The notes beneath the pieces are model-generated. The model did not search any database. It was not told the DNA's origin and saw only the letters and a program-made list of their open reading frames with translations. The position numbers were made by a program, and so were the translations under genes. From assembly GCA_964036045.1 (NCBI GenBank), contig OZ038378.1, positions 172,057,285 to 172,121,284 on the forward strand: a stretch of 64,000 nt of DNA, in the 5' to 3' direction. Positions within the stretch are counted from its first letter, which is position 1. Each line of letters begins with the position of its first letter. Source of the stretch: Eutreptiella sp. 'Long Island Sound 2002' (taxonomy: Eukaryota > Euglenozoa > Euglenophyceae > Eutreptiales > Eutreptiaceae). Below, one piece after another: positions 45,242-55,471 of the stretch.

Positions 45242-46879
45242 AAAAACACACTGGGGTGTGTCGCTACGTCAACGAAGAACGTAGTGCGGGTAAGTCCCAG
45301 AAAAACATAGAAATGTAGCCTCGATGGGGCTAAATCTGCTTGATCTGACCTGATTTGGGCTGAATTGGCACTGAATCAGGCTGGATGAACCTGAAATGAG
45401 ACAGAATGAGAAGTGACGAACAGTCCTCCGTGCAGTAAAACATTAGGTCAAGGGCTAAAAAGCATGTAAACGCATCGAGAATCGATACCAAACCATGCAT
45501 TGGTTGAGAATGAGGTAGATTATTGGTGGATTGAGTGGGGGGATCAAGAATTGGAGTGACATCTCAGCGCTCTGGCACAGTTTCGCTGTCGCAGGCACGC
45601 TACGGTGTCCTCGCCGAACTCTACATCGTGTTATTCCCGCTTTTCTCGTTCTGAAAAGTGCAGCATGTGCTTCAGATTTGGCGCATCTGGCGGATGATCA
45701 CAAGATTCAGCATTCATTTGGAGCAAAGATGAAGGATATTAAACAGTCACAGAGAGGTAAAACAAATACAAATGCAGTCTACGGACCCTAAGTGCACCAT
45801 TGAAGGTAGAGTTGATTTTCTGTGCACTTAGATCTAAACAGATCTTCAAGGAATGAGAGGAGATGACAAGGAAATCAATCTAAATTGTCCTAATGTCAGT
45901 AAATTCCCTAAGATGAAGGTGAAATGAAGCGGAATGTGTACAACTGAAACTACCAACACCTTCGTTTAGACTAAAGTTAATATATATTGTCGTTTATTCA
46001 GCTCAATTGTGCTTTCCGGCACGTTGGTTCGCGAGCATCAAACAGATTCTATCAAAATGTGGATCATGTGATGATGCATCATGATGGGACATGCTGGCCC
46101 TGGATCCTTGGCATGTAACGCGCCGAAGGTCACTGAAGGCGCTTTACTGACAGTATATAACTGAGAGACACCGAATTTACAGTGGCGGTGGTGTCAATCG
46201 ACTTGGACAAGGCCAATCTTTCGATGGAGTCCCACAAGACACTTAGATTCACCATTCTCGACAGTTTCTGGTCGGATTGAGCTCACATTGGCGTGTGCCA
46301 AAAATACAACGAAGCTTACGGACTTCAGAGGTTGCTGTTAGAAGTCCCTAGAGCTCCTTTCTGAAGATTGTCTGAACAATTGACGTCTGGGTTTCGTACA
46401 ACAGTGGCAGAATGATGGACAAACCTGAGAAATTCAAGGTAAATTTGAGGATTCTGGATCTGAATCTGGACTTTGGCGTCAGCATCACAGCAAATGAAGG
46501 TAAGATCTGAGTTCCTGGCGTCGCATCTGGTGCAGCCAGTACTACAGGGGATGCCTGTAGGGGTGAATGTCGCTGGCCAGCGTTTTGATTATGTACATTT
46601 GCTTCCATCTGCACGAGTAGCCAAATTCCAAAGATGCACAGACCAACAGAGACAAGATTACCCCGAATCTGCCTGAATTAAGCCTGAGTTTGGTTTTTTC
46701 TGAACACGGCAGCACACTCCGTGGCTTTCGGTTTTCGACTTTCGATACGCTACCGAACGGAGACCAAAGAAAAGTAGATTGATTGACGTCAAATTATCAA
46801 ACATTCGCAGTTCTCCACATCATGACATAAACAGAAAGAATGAACAGTGGATTGAGCAGAATGTGGTAGGATGGCTTCC
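45242..46879 (-). other. 3' noncoding region of the retrotransposon
   Basis: About 1.6 kb between the integrase stop and the purine tract. No frame with a recognisable domain on either strand; the minus frame 46348-46614 is short and featureless. Its length is unusual for the 3' end of such an element. Confidence 0.6.
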
Positions 46880-49324
46880 TCAATTCGGCCAAGCACGAAT
46901 ACATGTGACCACCAACCTGTCTGGCCTGGCCCTCGTACGGCTTGGGCGCTGCAAATCAGCGGCCGAACTCGAAGCTTGGTCCTCATTTGGCTCCTGGGCT
47001 GGCCTGACCGCAGGAGGGGGGATCGACGGATCAGCCCTGGAATGTGGCTGCTGAGGGCCGTAAAAGGCTGGATCTCGATTCACCACAGGTCGTTTTCCGT
47101 CGCTCTCCACTTGTCTGTCTGGTTTCGACAAACAATCTGTCAGGAGTACTCCAATTTCGGGGTGCTTCTTGAGGAAGTCGATGAACCCCTTGGTGTACCC
47201 ATGGACAAAAGATTGGGCTGGTTCCCAGTTGTTGTGACTGGAATCAAAGCCCCTCCACTCACACAGAAATTCCCATTCGCCCTTGGCGTCACGTCTTGCT
47301 TCAACAATCCTCTTGAGTTCGTACTTTCCCCCTTCGATGACCCGATCGGACAAGTGTTTTGCAGTCCAAAAAAGGGGTTTAACCCGATCCTTGGGGGAGG
47401 GGATCTCTCTCTTGAGGCGATCGCCCGAAACGTCAATTTCCCTGCTGACATCCACACGAATCCTCCACCTGTTCTCACCAAGACGCGCTGTAACAGCGAA
47501 TGGCCCCTCCCACAAGGGAAGAATCTTGTCATCTCCGTCCAGGGTGGATTCGGATTTTCGAAGCCAAACTCGATCATCGACTTCAAAATTGTGGGGGTTT
47601 TTTCGGCCTTGATTCTGGACCCAAAGCCAGTCAGCTTGATGCTTCTCGATTAATTTCGACACAGATTTATCTGCTCGTTGGACTTCGTCCAAAAACAGCG
47701 AAGCATCTTTACAGGGGCGAGGATTATTCCACGGCATGTTCCACCAACACTTCTTTCGTCCAAAGACAATTTCATTTGGAGAAAGGCCATGGTACAAGGG
47801 CGTGTTGTGGTAACGACGAAGCAATGCGAAGAGAACTTCCATCCAATGGAAATCCTTTTCACTCGCGAGCTCCTTACGAAGCATATTAATAATTGAGCGG
47901 CCGGCTCTTTCACCAGGCAGCGCTCGATGCGAGTGGATTTCACATCGGAGGTGGTGGATTCCAAGGCGAGCACACAATTCTCTCCACCATTCGGAGGTGT
48001 ACTCTTTGCCTGAATCCGTCACCACCTCGGATGGGACGTCCCAACCTCCCATCCAGGTCTGCGCGCACCATTTGGCGGCAGCCTTGCCAGTCATCAACTC
48101 AATGTTGCAAGGCAACACTTGAATGTAGCCGGAATGACGGCACTGAATAAGGAGCACACCATTGACTTTTTTATTAGTCCAATGGCACTCTTCGTCATCG
48201 AGTTCACCGAGATAGAAGAAATCACTGGTGACTCTGTTAAAGAGGCGCTCCGGAATAGGGTGAGGCCTCAGATGGCCGTGCTTCTTCGCGCTGGGGGGCG
48301 TCGAGACAGCACATTGGGCGCATCCGGCGGCTACTTTCATGCAGTGAGTATATAGCCGTGAGCCAAACAACCTATGTTTAATCATCGACCACAGTCGACG
48401 GCCATGTGCGTGGGGGGACTCCCATTTGTGCCACCAGTTTAACACTCGGGGGGCTAGGGCGTCTGGCACACACAATTTACCCTCCATCCACAGCTTCCCC
48501 CCATCCAACGAGTACTCAGAAAAAATCCCATCCCTGTGAGCATCTTTGGATTTGAGATTTCCAAAGACCTCTTTAAACATGGGATCCTGCAGGTAATCGG
48601 ACGTCCAGTCACGGATGATAAGGGAATCTTTAGGCAGGGGTGGAGTTTTGGCCGGATCTCGACGCTTAATGCCCTGGATCAACCGAAATCGACTTACTTG
48701 TCGGGTATAGTCAAACCGTTTCACACTCCCTGAGGAGGGATCGGTGACTTTTTCCACGACTTTCAGTGTTTTGGTACAGATCTCATGAGCATGCGCCGGA
48801 TCTGAGATGGCCGTGATGTCGTGACACGGCAATGCGTGCTGTTTAACAGCGCACTGCATGCATGCACGTCGAATGAGTTTCTTTTCTTCCTGATCCCATT
48901 CGATGATGACATGGCGGTCCTGCTCCGTACCATGGATGTTGGTACTTTGCAGCCCCTCTGAGGCGGGGTAAGCCCATCGGCTCAGAGCATCCGCTACCGT
49001 GTTGTGTTTTCCAGGCAAGTACGACACATGGAGGTCAAACAGAGAGAGAAATTCGTGCCATCTGGCCCGTCGACCAGCTGGGCTCGCGACAGTATTAAGG
49101 TGTTCGGTGGTCCAATACTCCAGAGATCGATGATCCGTCAGGACCTCGACTCGATTGGTGCCAACCCACGATTGGTACTTTTTTAAAGCACAGATGATGG
49201 CATATGTCTCTTGCTCACGCGGCGACCATTGCATTTGGCGTGGGGCTAGCTTCCGAGACCAAAATGCAACAGGGTAATGATCGCCGGTGGCTTCATCAAC
49301 CTGTTCAAGGACAGCTCCGATCGC
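46880..49324 (-). CDS. pol: pol: RNase H, integrase and chromodomain
   Basis: This section follows TAG 49325-49327 in the same frame as the RT. It starts AIGAVLEQ, the continuation of the RNase H motif TDASR-x-AIGAVL. RNase H shows QETYAIICALKK (Glu), VLTDHRSLEYW (Asp) and NTVADALSRW (Asp). Numbering from the codon at 49234, the integrase zinc finger uses H269, H275, C305 and C308. The catalytic triad is D338 (VTSDFFYL), D407 (VVTDSGKEYTS) and E442 (GERAGRS), with 34 residues between the last two. A GPF module (LWEGPFAV, about 577) and a chromodomain at 638-690 (KYELKRIVEARR, FLCEWRGF, NNWEPAQSF) follow. Chromodomains guide chromovirus integration towards marked heterochromatin. All catalytic residues are present. 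The stop is TGA at 46880. Confidence 0.93.
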   Translation of the reverse strand, partial: AIGAVLEQVDEATGDHYPVAFWSRKLAPRQMQWSPREQETYAIICALKKYQSWVGTNRVEVLTDHRSLEYWTTEHLNTVASPAGRRARWHEFLSLFDLHVSYLPGKHNTVADALSRWAYPASEGLQSTNIHGTEQDRHVIIEWDQEEKKLIRRACMQCAVKQHALPCHDITAISDPAHAHEICTKTLKVVEKVTDPSSGSVKRFDYTRQVSRFRLIQGIKRRDPAKTPPLPKDSLIIRDWTSDYLQDPMFKEVFGNLKSKDAHRDGIFSEYSLDGGKLWMEGKLCVPDALAPRVLNWWHKWESPHAHGRRLWSMIKHRLFGSRLYTHCMKVAAGCAQCAVSTPPSAKKHGHLRPHPIPERLFNRVTSDFFYLGELDDEECHWTNKKVNGVLLIQCRHSGYIQVLPCNIELMTGKAAAKWCAQTWMGGWDVPSEVVTDSGKEYTSEWWRELCARLGIHHLRCEIHSHRALPGERAGRSIINMLRKELASEKDFHWMEVLFALLRRYHNTPLYHGLSPNEIVFGRKKCWWNMPWNNPRPCKDASLFLDEVQRADKSVSKLIEKHQADWLWVQNQGRKNPHNFEVDDRVWLRKSESTLDGDDKILPLWEGPFAVTARLGENRWRIRVDVSREIDVSGDRLKREIPSPKDRVKPLFWTAKHLSDRVIEGGKYELKRIVEARRDAKGEWEFLCEWRGFDSSHNNWEPAQSFVHGYTKGFIDFLKKHPEIGVLLTDCLSKPDRQVESDGKRPVVNRDPAFYGPQQPHSRADPSIPPPAVRPAQEPNEDQASSSAADLQRPSRTRARPDRLVVTCIRAWPN

Positions 49325-49327
49325 CTA
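49325..49327 (-). other. in-frame TAG inside RNase H
   Basis: The stop falls directly after RTDASR and before AIGAVLEQ, where related elements usually have Tyr, Phe or Gln. It could come from CAG or TAT/TAC by one substitution, or be suppressed. Without read-through, integrase would not be made. Confidence 0.9.
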
Positions 49328-52063
49328 CCTAGAAGCGTCGGTTCTAATGTAGAAGGGTCGGTCAAATTGGGGCACATGCAACGTGGCGACTTCGCAGAGG
49401 GCTGCCTTCAAGTGATGGAAGGCCTCCTCGCACTCGTCAGTCCACTTGACACGAACCTTTGAACCTGCCTTGCCTGCATCTCTCCCTACCTTCAGTAATT
49501 CAGTGAGGGGGGCAGCAAATTTGGCATAATTCGGCACAAAAGTGTGGTAAAAATTGCAACAACCCAGGAATCCTCTCAACTCCGTGATCGTCTCAGGGCA
49601 CTTCCACTTCTGAATAGCGACGAGCTTCCCTGGACTGGGTCGTCGGGTGCCATTCTCTAGGAGAGAACCACAAAATTCGACTGATTTTAAAAATAATTTT
49701 CCCTTCTTGGGCCCACAAATCAGCTGATTGGCGTCAAAAATGTCCAAAACTTGGTTCAGCTGCTTCTCATGTAGGGCCACCAGCTCGGCTTCGGTCAGTC
49801 CCTCCCCTTCCGTCGCGATGATTATGTCATCTATGTACACGCTCACAAAGGCACGTAGCTCAGGATGAGCTGAAAAAAGCACATCTTCCATCATTCTTTG
49901 AAAAAATGAGGGGGCGTTCTTCAGGCCCATGGGCATGACGGTCCACTGGACTGGGCCACATGGCGTGCACATACAGGTGAGAGGTCGGCTGTCCTTCCTC
50001 AACGGCATTTGGTGAAAGCCGTGACGGAGATCCAGCACAGAAAACAAACGACCTCTTGCCCTCTTGGCGATTTCCTCCTCAATGAGGGGCAGGGGGTGTG
50101 AATCCGCCTTGGTTTCGGCGTTGAGATTGCGAAAATCAACAACCATTCGCCAACCATCAATGGTGTTCTGGTCTGCAGGCGGTGGCTTCGGGACTGTGAA
50201 GGGTGCACAGCACCATTCGCTGGTCATACAACCCTCAAGCCAACCAAATTCCCTGAGATTTCTCTCGATGATTTTTCTGAGGATCTCATGTTTGTGTCCA
50301 TGGTTCTCATAAGGGCGCTGTTTTTTTGCCTTGTAACCTTCACGAAGCTCGATGAAGGCTTCACCGAACTGCCCACGGACAGGGGGGTCTTTGATCAACT
50401 TTCCCGAAAGGGTTGTGTCCTTCCGTTCCTCAAAAATCTTTTCTCTTGACTTGGAACACAATTCAGTGTCCACCTGATCGCCAGGAATTACTGTCGAAAA
50501 AACTTTGGCGACTTCTTCGGCTTTGGCAGGAAGAATCTTCTTACGGATGTCCCTAAACAGGTCCGTATCAACTGCCTCTTGAAGATAGGTGGGTCGTGTG
50601 TCGAAATCCCAGAGATTCTCTTCGTGATCCAGCTCCTCGAAAGGATCCAAGAAAGCTTCCACAGGGGGTTTTTCATAAAAAACTCTGAATTTGCGGCGCG
50701 ATTGGAGATTTTTCTTCGCCCGTGCACTGAAGATTCTTTTCGATGTCGACCGTATTGGGGAAGAGGGAGACGAGGCGAATCCATTGGACGTTGAATCACC
50801 TTGGGTATCTGACGGACAAAAATCAGAAAAAATAGATTCATCATCAGTACCACGCTCAACCTCAGATTCAGACCCAACACAGGAATCTGTACTAGAATCA
50901 GCAGAATTAGAGTCAGAAAGCTTTCCATCCACCAGGAATGCAAGCGAACTCCAGGACCGCTGTGGCAGGGGACCTGTGTCGTCCCTGGCATACAGCTTAA
51001 TCTTCCTGGGAAGTTCGATGTAATCTACACAAATGTCTTGTAATTCCTGAAACCAAGGCTTGTCGTCCCACAAGGGCACAACTAAAATTGCCTGGGTTTT
51101 ATCTTGCTTGATTTTGTGGATGACCTGCTGGATTAAGTGAAACGGAGGATTAATCCACAACTTCTTGTCCCATTTATGGGTCCAAGCGTCGCTAAAGTGC
51201 TTGTCAAAGCGCTTGTTCATACGGTTAGCAAAGGCATCATACTGTGGCCAAAAGGAATGGTGTTCATGAAAATATTCACAAATTGCATCGCGCCATTTGT
51301 CGACAACTCTGTAGGATGAAGAGTGCCAGCGCGAAGGGCGTCGTGGCTGGGAGTCCCTACGAAGACATTCTAACTCTTGGGAGTAATCGGCACTCCCATT
51401 CACCTCTGCAATGGTGACATCTTCACCAAATTTTGGTGTCACTTTTTGCTTCAAAAATTCTTCTGCACTTTTAAACCCTGCGTGCAAAAAACGAAATTCA
51501 GGACGCTCCAAGGGACCTGACTCCAGCAAAAAACAACGACGATGACCTACGGGCGCTACCCTGTTCTTGCGAAGCCAAGGATGGCCCAAATAAAGGTCAT
51601 ACTTTATGTCGGCACGATAGAAGTAGTCATCCTTAAGGACAACTTCTTCCACATTTTGCTCTTCCCAAAGGTCTTGAGCGACCAAATGAGTTGATATATA
51701 ACAACCGAGTTGCCCACCTGCGAGAGAATGTCCAGAAACTCCCTCGAGGGTAACAGGATGAGGCGATTCAAACACGCAGTCGTCGGGTAAGAAGGAATTG
51801 GATTGGAGATTTACCTCTGATCCATTGTCACACAAACAAGTGGCGAGATGGAAATTTCCTTTGCAATCAGAGACCCACAGCTTTGTGACAAACTGACGGG
51901 CCCTGTGCTTGGACTGTACACCAACCTCGTCCACTACAACAGAAGGATCCGCTGCCGGATCCAGGGGAGAGGAGACAAGCGACCCTACATCAAGTAATGG
52001 TCGATCAGGAATTTGGGGATCATGCCTGAAATCGCCTGGGGAGGGGCGATTTTTGTGGCTCCC
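49328..52063 (-). CDS. pol: pol: protease, NPPF domain and reverse transcriptase
   Basis: The frame is open from just after TAG 52064-52066 in phase with gag. Numbering from the codon at 51934: the aspartic protease region has CDNGSEVNLQS (Asp36; DNG in place of the usual DSG/DTG) and YDLYLGHPWL (about 112-121, the ILG-like motif). Residues about 215-310 form an extra domain: FWPQYDAFANRMNKRF, WINPPFHLIQQVIHK and AILVVPLWDDKPWF. NPPF at 262-265 matches the catalytic [DNS]PP[YFW] motif of adenine-N6 methyltransferases. An acidic Ser-rich linker follows, then RT with VPKPPPADQNTIDGWRMVVD, FSVLDLRHGFHQ, the active site YIDD (49826-49837) and GFLGCCNFYHTFVPNYAKFA (thumb/connection). All RT motifs are intact. 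Confidence 0.92.
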
Positions 52064-52672
52064 CTAGGCGTTCTGACCTCCAGCGGCTGCGTTAACATTG
52101 TGAACACAGCCTGATTCGTCGATCCACTCCTCTTGGAACGGATCATCTGCAGGATTCAGGGCATTTTCGACATAATCTCGATCCGCATCGGACACCTGAT
52201 CTGCACCTGAGACCTGATCCACACGATGGTTGCCCTTTCCACGTCCACGGCCACGGCCGCCGGATGATGGACCACCACCGTCGCCACGCCCTCTGCCCTT
52301 ACCAGAGAAAGGGGTTCCTGAAGGATTTCCCTTACCTTTACCCTGTGATCCTGGAGCATTTCCTTTGTTTGTACCGGATTGAGGGGTTTGGCCTGGATTT
52401 CGATTTCCGCCTCCGGCGTTGCCATTGGGACTTGTCTGGCCGTTTGGCTGCCCACCGGAGCCGGATGGAGTCCGATTTCCTTTGCCTTGGGACCCGCCAG
52501 GGCCTCCAGTATTTTTGTTTCCACCGGAGGGGGTCGGATTACCCTTTCCCCCCTTTGCACCATGCACCTGTCTGTCATTCCTGTCTGAATTCTGCGAATT
52601 ACTGACATTTTCACCAATCACCTTGTGATCGTAAGCAGACCATCGGTGATTACCAGTAGAATGCGTCTTAGC
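52064..52672 (-). CDS. gag: gag C-terminal, Gly/Asn/Arg-rich nucleocapsid-like region
   Basis: In frame with gag but after TGA 52673-52675; it ends at TAG 52064-52066. It starts AKTHSTGNHRWSAYDHKV, which would complete a C-x2-C ... H-x4-H finger begun before the TGA (CSIC). Then follow long Gly/Asn/Ser/Pro repeats and an RGG-like box (GKGRGRGDGGG, GGRGRGRGKG), an RNA-binding composition that may replace the CCHC knuckles usual in Ty3 nucleocapsid. It ends with an acidic segment. The pol frame continues after the TAG without any shift. Confidence 0.75.
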   Translation of the reverse strand, partial: AKTHSTGNHRWSAYDHKVIGENVSNSQNSDRNDRQVHGAKGGKGNPTPSGGNKNTGGPGGSQGKGNRTPSGSGGQPNGQTSPNGNAGGGNRNPGQTPQSGTNKGNAPGSQGKGKGNPSGTPFSGKGRGRGDGGGPSSGGRGRGRGKGNHRVDQVSGADQVSDADRDYVENALNPADDPFQEEWIDESGCVHNVNAAAGGQNA

Positions 52673-55098
52673 TCAGTTCGTAGAACCTAAAAGAAGGCAG
52701 ATGCTACAATGATCCTGAACATTCCGGGTGTCATTCACCTTTTTGTTGCCCTTTTGGGCCCCATTTTGGGTGTTTTGCTGGGTATTCTTGTTTCCCCCAA
52801 GACCCTCATGGAAATTTTGATTGGCGGCGTCAGCGAGCCGCTCAACCTCTTCCCACAGTTCCTGCGGGGTGAACGAAAACACCCAGTTCCTGGCCTTCAG
52901 GCGATGGCCGTGGAAACTTACTCCCCTGTTGAGGACTTGGACAAACAAGTCCCGATCCTCGTGTTCATTAAACTTGATTTTCCACGTGTTTTCAGTGAAT
53001 TTCACCTTGGTAAACGACGTGGGGGAACACTTTTGAAGTGATTCCCTGACGGTGAACCTGTTGGCCGAGGCGTCGAAGCCATCGACCTCCGCCCACCAGG
53101 TCTTGACCTTTTCTTCGGACTGTTTATTCCGAAGGGTGGCGGCGGTTTCTGAGGGGATCTGGTCAAAAATCAGATTTTTCAGCTCGGCACTGGAAAATTT
53201 TTCGCCTGAATGTTCAGATTCTTCTACGAGATTCCAGAAGCGCTGTCTCTTGTCCTGCACTTCGTGCAAGATTAATCGAGAGAATGAAGGAAAATTCTTC
53301 AACATCTGGTGGTAATGGTCCTCAGGCAGCCGGGATCCACGTACCTCCAACTGTTCCCACACCTCATCAAAGGTAAGGGGGGAACCTGAATCCTCACGAT
53401 CACTCCAGGTCCGGAGCCAAGTGTTGGCCGGCGCTCCCTCAAGGCAGTCCAAGAGGGCCATCAGGAACTGATCATCCTGGAGCTTTTGAGTCTTAACCCA
53501 CAGTTTAAATTCCCGTTGGAACTGAGGCCAACGTCTGGGGTTTCCATTATACTTCGGTTGCTTGGCAACCTGACGAAGTCGCAATGAAGTAGGATTTAGA
53601 AGTGAATCCAGCCCAACACCGGCCGTAATGGCAGACACCTTGGCGGTATCATTAGCCACACCAGCTCCGGCGAGGGTCTGGGCGAGCAACATCTGGGCTA
53701 TTGCATTGGAATCAACAGCAGGAAGGGTAGTACGGGAGGCAGTTCGTTTGGCATTCTGAGCCTCAGTCCTAGCCTTCGCCGATCTACTCTGAGATCGAGA
53801 GATTGTAACCCTTTCCTTTAGCTTAGTCCTGCTGATCCTGGCGTCGGTGGTCTTAGAGTCCACCGAGGGAGCAATCGAAAAAATTTCTGTCGCCTCCTCC
53901 GACGGTTCTGTTGTTTGTTCCACCGATGATGCGCCCTCAGACCGCATGTGTGTCTTGAAAAGATCTTTAATTCCCAGCGTCTGAATGATGAGTTGCATTT
54001 GATCTTTGAGCAATTGGAGCTCAGTATCTCGCTGTAATCTGCAAGAGCAGTCGGCAGGACAGTACATACCGTGTCCTGAAGGGCCTGAGCAGACTGTCGG
54101 ACCGCTAATCTCAGTGGTTCGCAGCCAGGAGTCCACTTGGGGAGCTCCTTCAGCCCTAATTTCTAGGCTTGCCTGCCTGGCTGCCTCTAAAATTCCTTCC
54201 TCAACCGCGGCGGCTAGATCGTCGCGGATGGAAACAGAGGGATGAGGGGCGGAGGGCCCGGCAACAGGTGCCTTGGTCTTCTCCTTCGGGAAGGGACTTG
54301 CCTCCCAGATCTGCAAAAAAATGGCAAAAGATTCATCTTCTTGAGAACGCCACCACATCCTGGTATTAATTTCTTCTTGAAGGAGGAAAAATATTCGAAT
54401 AAAAAATCAGAGGCGATTCTTTCTTGTCCTATCAGCTTAGACGTGGCTAATAGACAAAGGGCCTCAAGCGCCTCAAGGTTACGGGTCACTGCGGAAGACA
54501 AATGGTTGTCCCATTGTGCCCATGAGGCTGGTCGATTATAGGTAGGTACCTCACCTGGACCACCCATCTCAATGTCGTCAATGTCGGCGTCGATGGTCTC
54601 AAAATGTGGGCATTGGTAAGGAGTATTAGTACCTGCCAGGTCCGTAAGCTCCACCGGAGCGTTGCCATTAGCGTAGGCTGGGAGATTCCAGCTACTTGAT
54701 GGCCAATTTCGACTGGGATCTTGATTGTAATCTGGGCCTCCACAGCTGCTGATTTGTGCCCTTCTTGGGCAATTTGGGCTTGCGCAAGGCATTCCTCTCA
54801 AGGCCTCGTTCGCACAGCACCACGGCAGCGTAATCGTTACGTCTCCGGAGGTGGCTGAGTCTACGGGGCCGTACTGGGGAGCTAGCTGTGGTTGGGACAC
54901 CAAAGGAACAACATTCAGGTAGCCTCTGCTACCATGAAAGTGCTGCCCTGGGTCGTTGAGGGTGCCGGAGGGCTCGGGGCCGGCAAGACCAGTGGGGCAG
55001 GCACGCGAGGAGTCTCCCTGGATGTTGTTATTGGGGGTGGAACCGGATACTCGAACACCAACAGAGGCGAGAGCAGCGACAGCAGAAGCAAGGTCCAT
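52673..55098 (-). pseudogene. gag: gag, starting inside the 5' LTR, frameshifted
   Basis: The ATG at 55098 lies 368 nt into the LTR. The frame (MDLASAVAALASVGVRVSGS...) runs out of the LTR across the PBS and on to about 54375, where a T5 run stands in place of T6 in the copy at 63240. This shifts the frame, and the remaining gag (from MWWRSQEDESFAIF, 54358) lies in the frame that continues to pol. The capsid-like part includes PKYNGNPRRWPQFQREFKLW, LLDCLEGAPANTWLRTW and NFPSFSRLILHEVQDKRQ, typical of retrotransposon Gag (helical multimerisation). The frame ends at TGA within a CSIC...H...H finger. The deletion may be true decay or a homopolymer sequencing error. Confidence 0.85.
54923..54934 (-). 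promoter_or_regulatory. primer binding site, initiator tRNA-Met
   Basis: In element sense TGGTAGCAGAGG abuts the 5' LTR directly. It is complementary to the 3' end of eukaryotic initiator tRNA-Met (CCUCUGCUACCA) over all 12 bases. It lies inside the gag reading frame. Confidence 0.9.
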
Positions 55099-55466
55099 GC
55101 TGATTGTTATCCGGCAGAAAATCCCAGTCTATGAAGAAAATTGATGCGAATTATTCTAAATACATCTGAGTGTCCAAAACTGTCTGAAAAGATTTAAATA
55201 ATCCAATTATGTAAAAATGTTTGGCCGATCAGGCCCGCGAGCGCGCGTCAGCGGCAAATGGCGATTCCAGCTAAAATAGCGGAACGCGGCGGATTTACGG
55301 GAAATGGACCGCGGAATCAAATCCGGCATATCAGAAATATATAGGAAATATCCTGAGACTGAGCTGCGAGGCGGCGATTCCGCCGAAGCAAAGAAAATGA
55401 CCAAAATGTAGCCAATCTGGGCAGAATGTCTGAAAATCTGAGCAGATGGGGCTAGCCGCACTTACA
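54935..55466 (-). repeat. 5' LTR
   Basis: 532 bp, starting TGTAAGTGCGGCTAGC and ending GCAGCACTTTCA in element sense. The TATATA-type box lies about 230 bp before the gag ATG at 55098. The final 164 bp of the LTR are coding. Confidence 0.95.
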
Positions 55467-55471
55467 CCTCC
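55467..55471. repeat. target-site duplication CCTCC, right
   Basis: Matches 44695-44699 exactly. Confidence 0.85.

Larger units (their letters stand above)
44700..55466 (-). mobile_element. complete Ty3/gypsy chromovirus LTR retrotransposon
   Basis: 10,767 bp on the minus strand. Order in element sense: 5' LTR (55466-54935), PBS (54934-54923), gag, protease, NPPF domain, RT, RNase H, integrase, chromodomain (stop at 46880), a 1.65-kb 3' noncoding region, purine tract (45241-45232), 3' LTR (45231-44700). The LTRs are 532 bp and differ at two positions by eye (99.6%), start TG and end CA, and are flanked by the 5-bp duplication CCTCC. This is a recent insertion. RT-RNaseH-IN order plus chromodomain place it among chromoviruses. 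Coding breaks (a one-base deletion in gag and three in-frame stops) are described under the coding entries. A second copy begins at 62167 on the plus strand. Confidence 0.95.

Noticed and set aside
46871-47653. 260-codon plus-strand frame
   Set aside because: Antisense to the integrase C-terminus and chromodomain of the LTR element.
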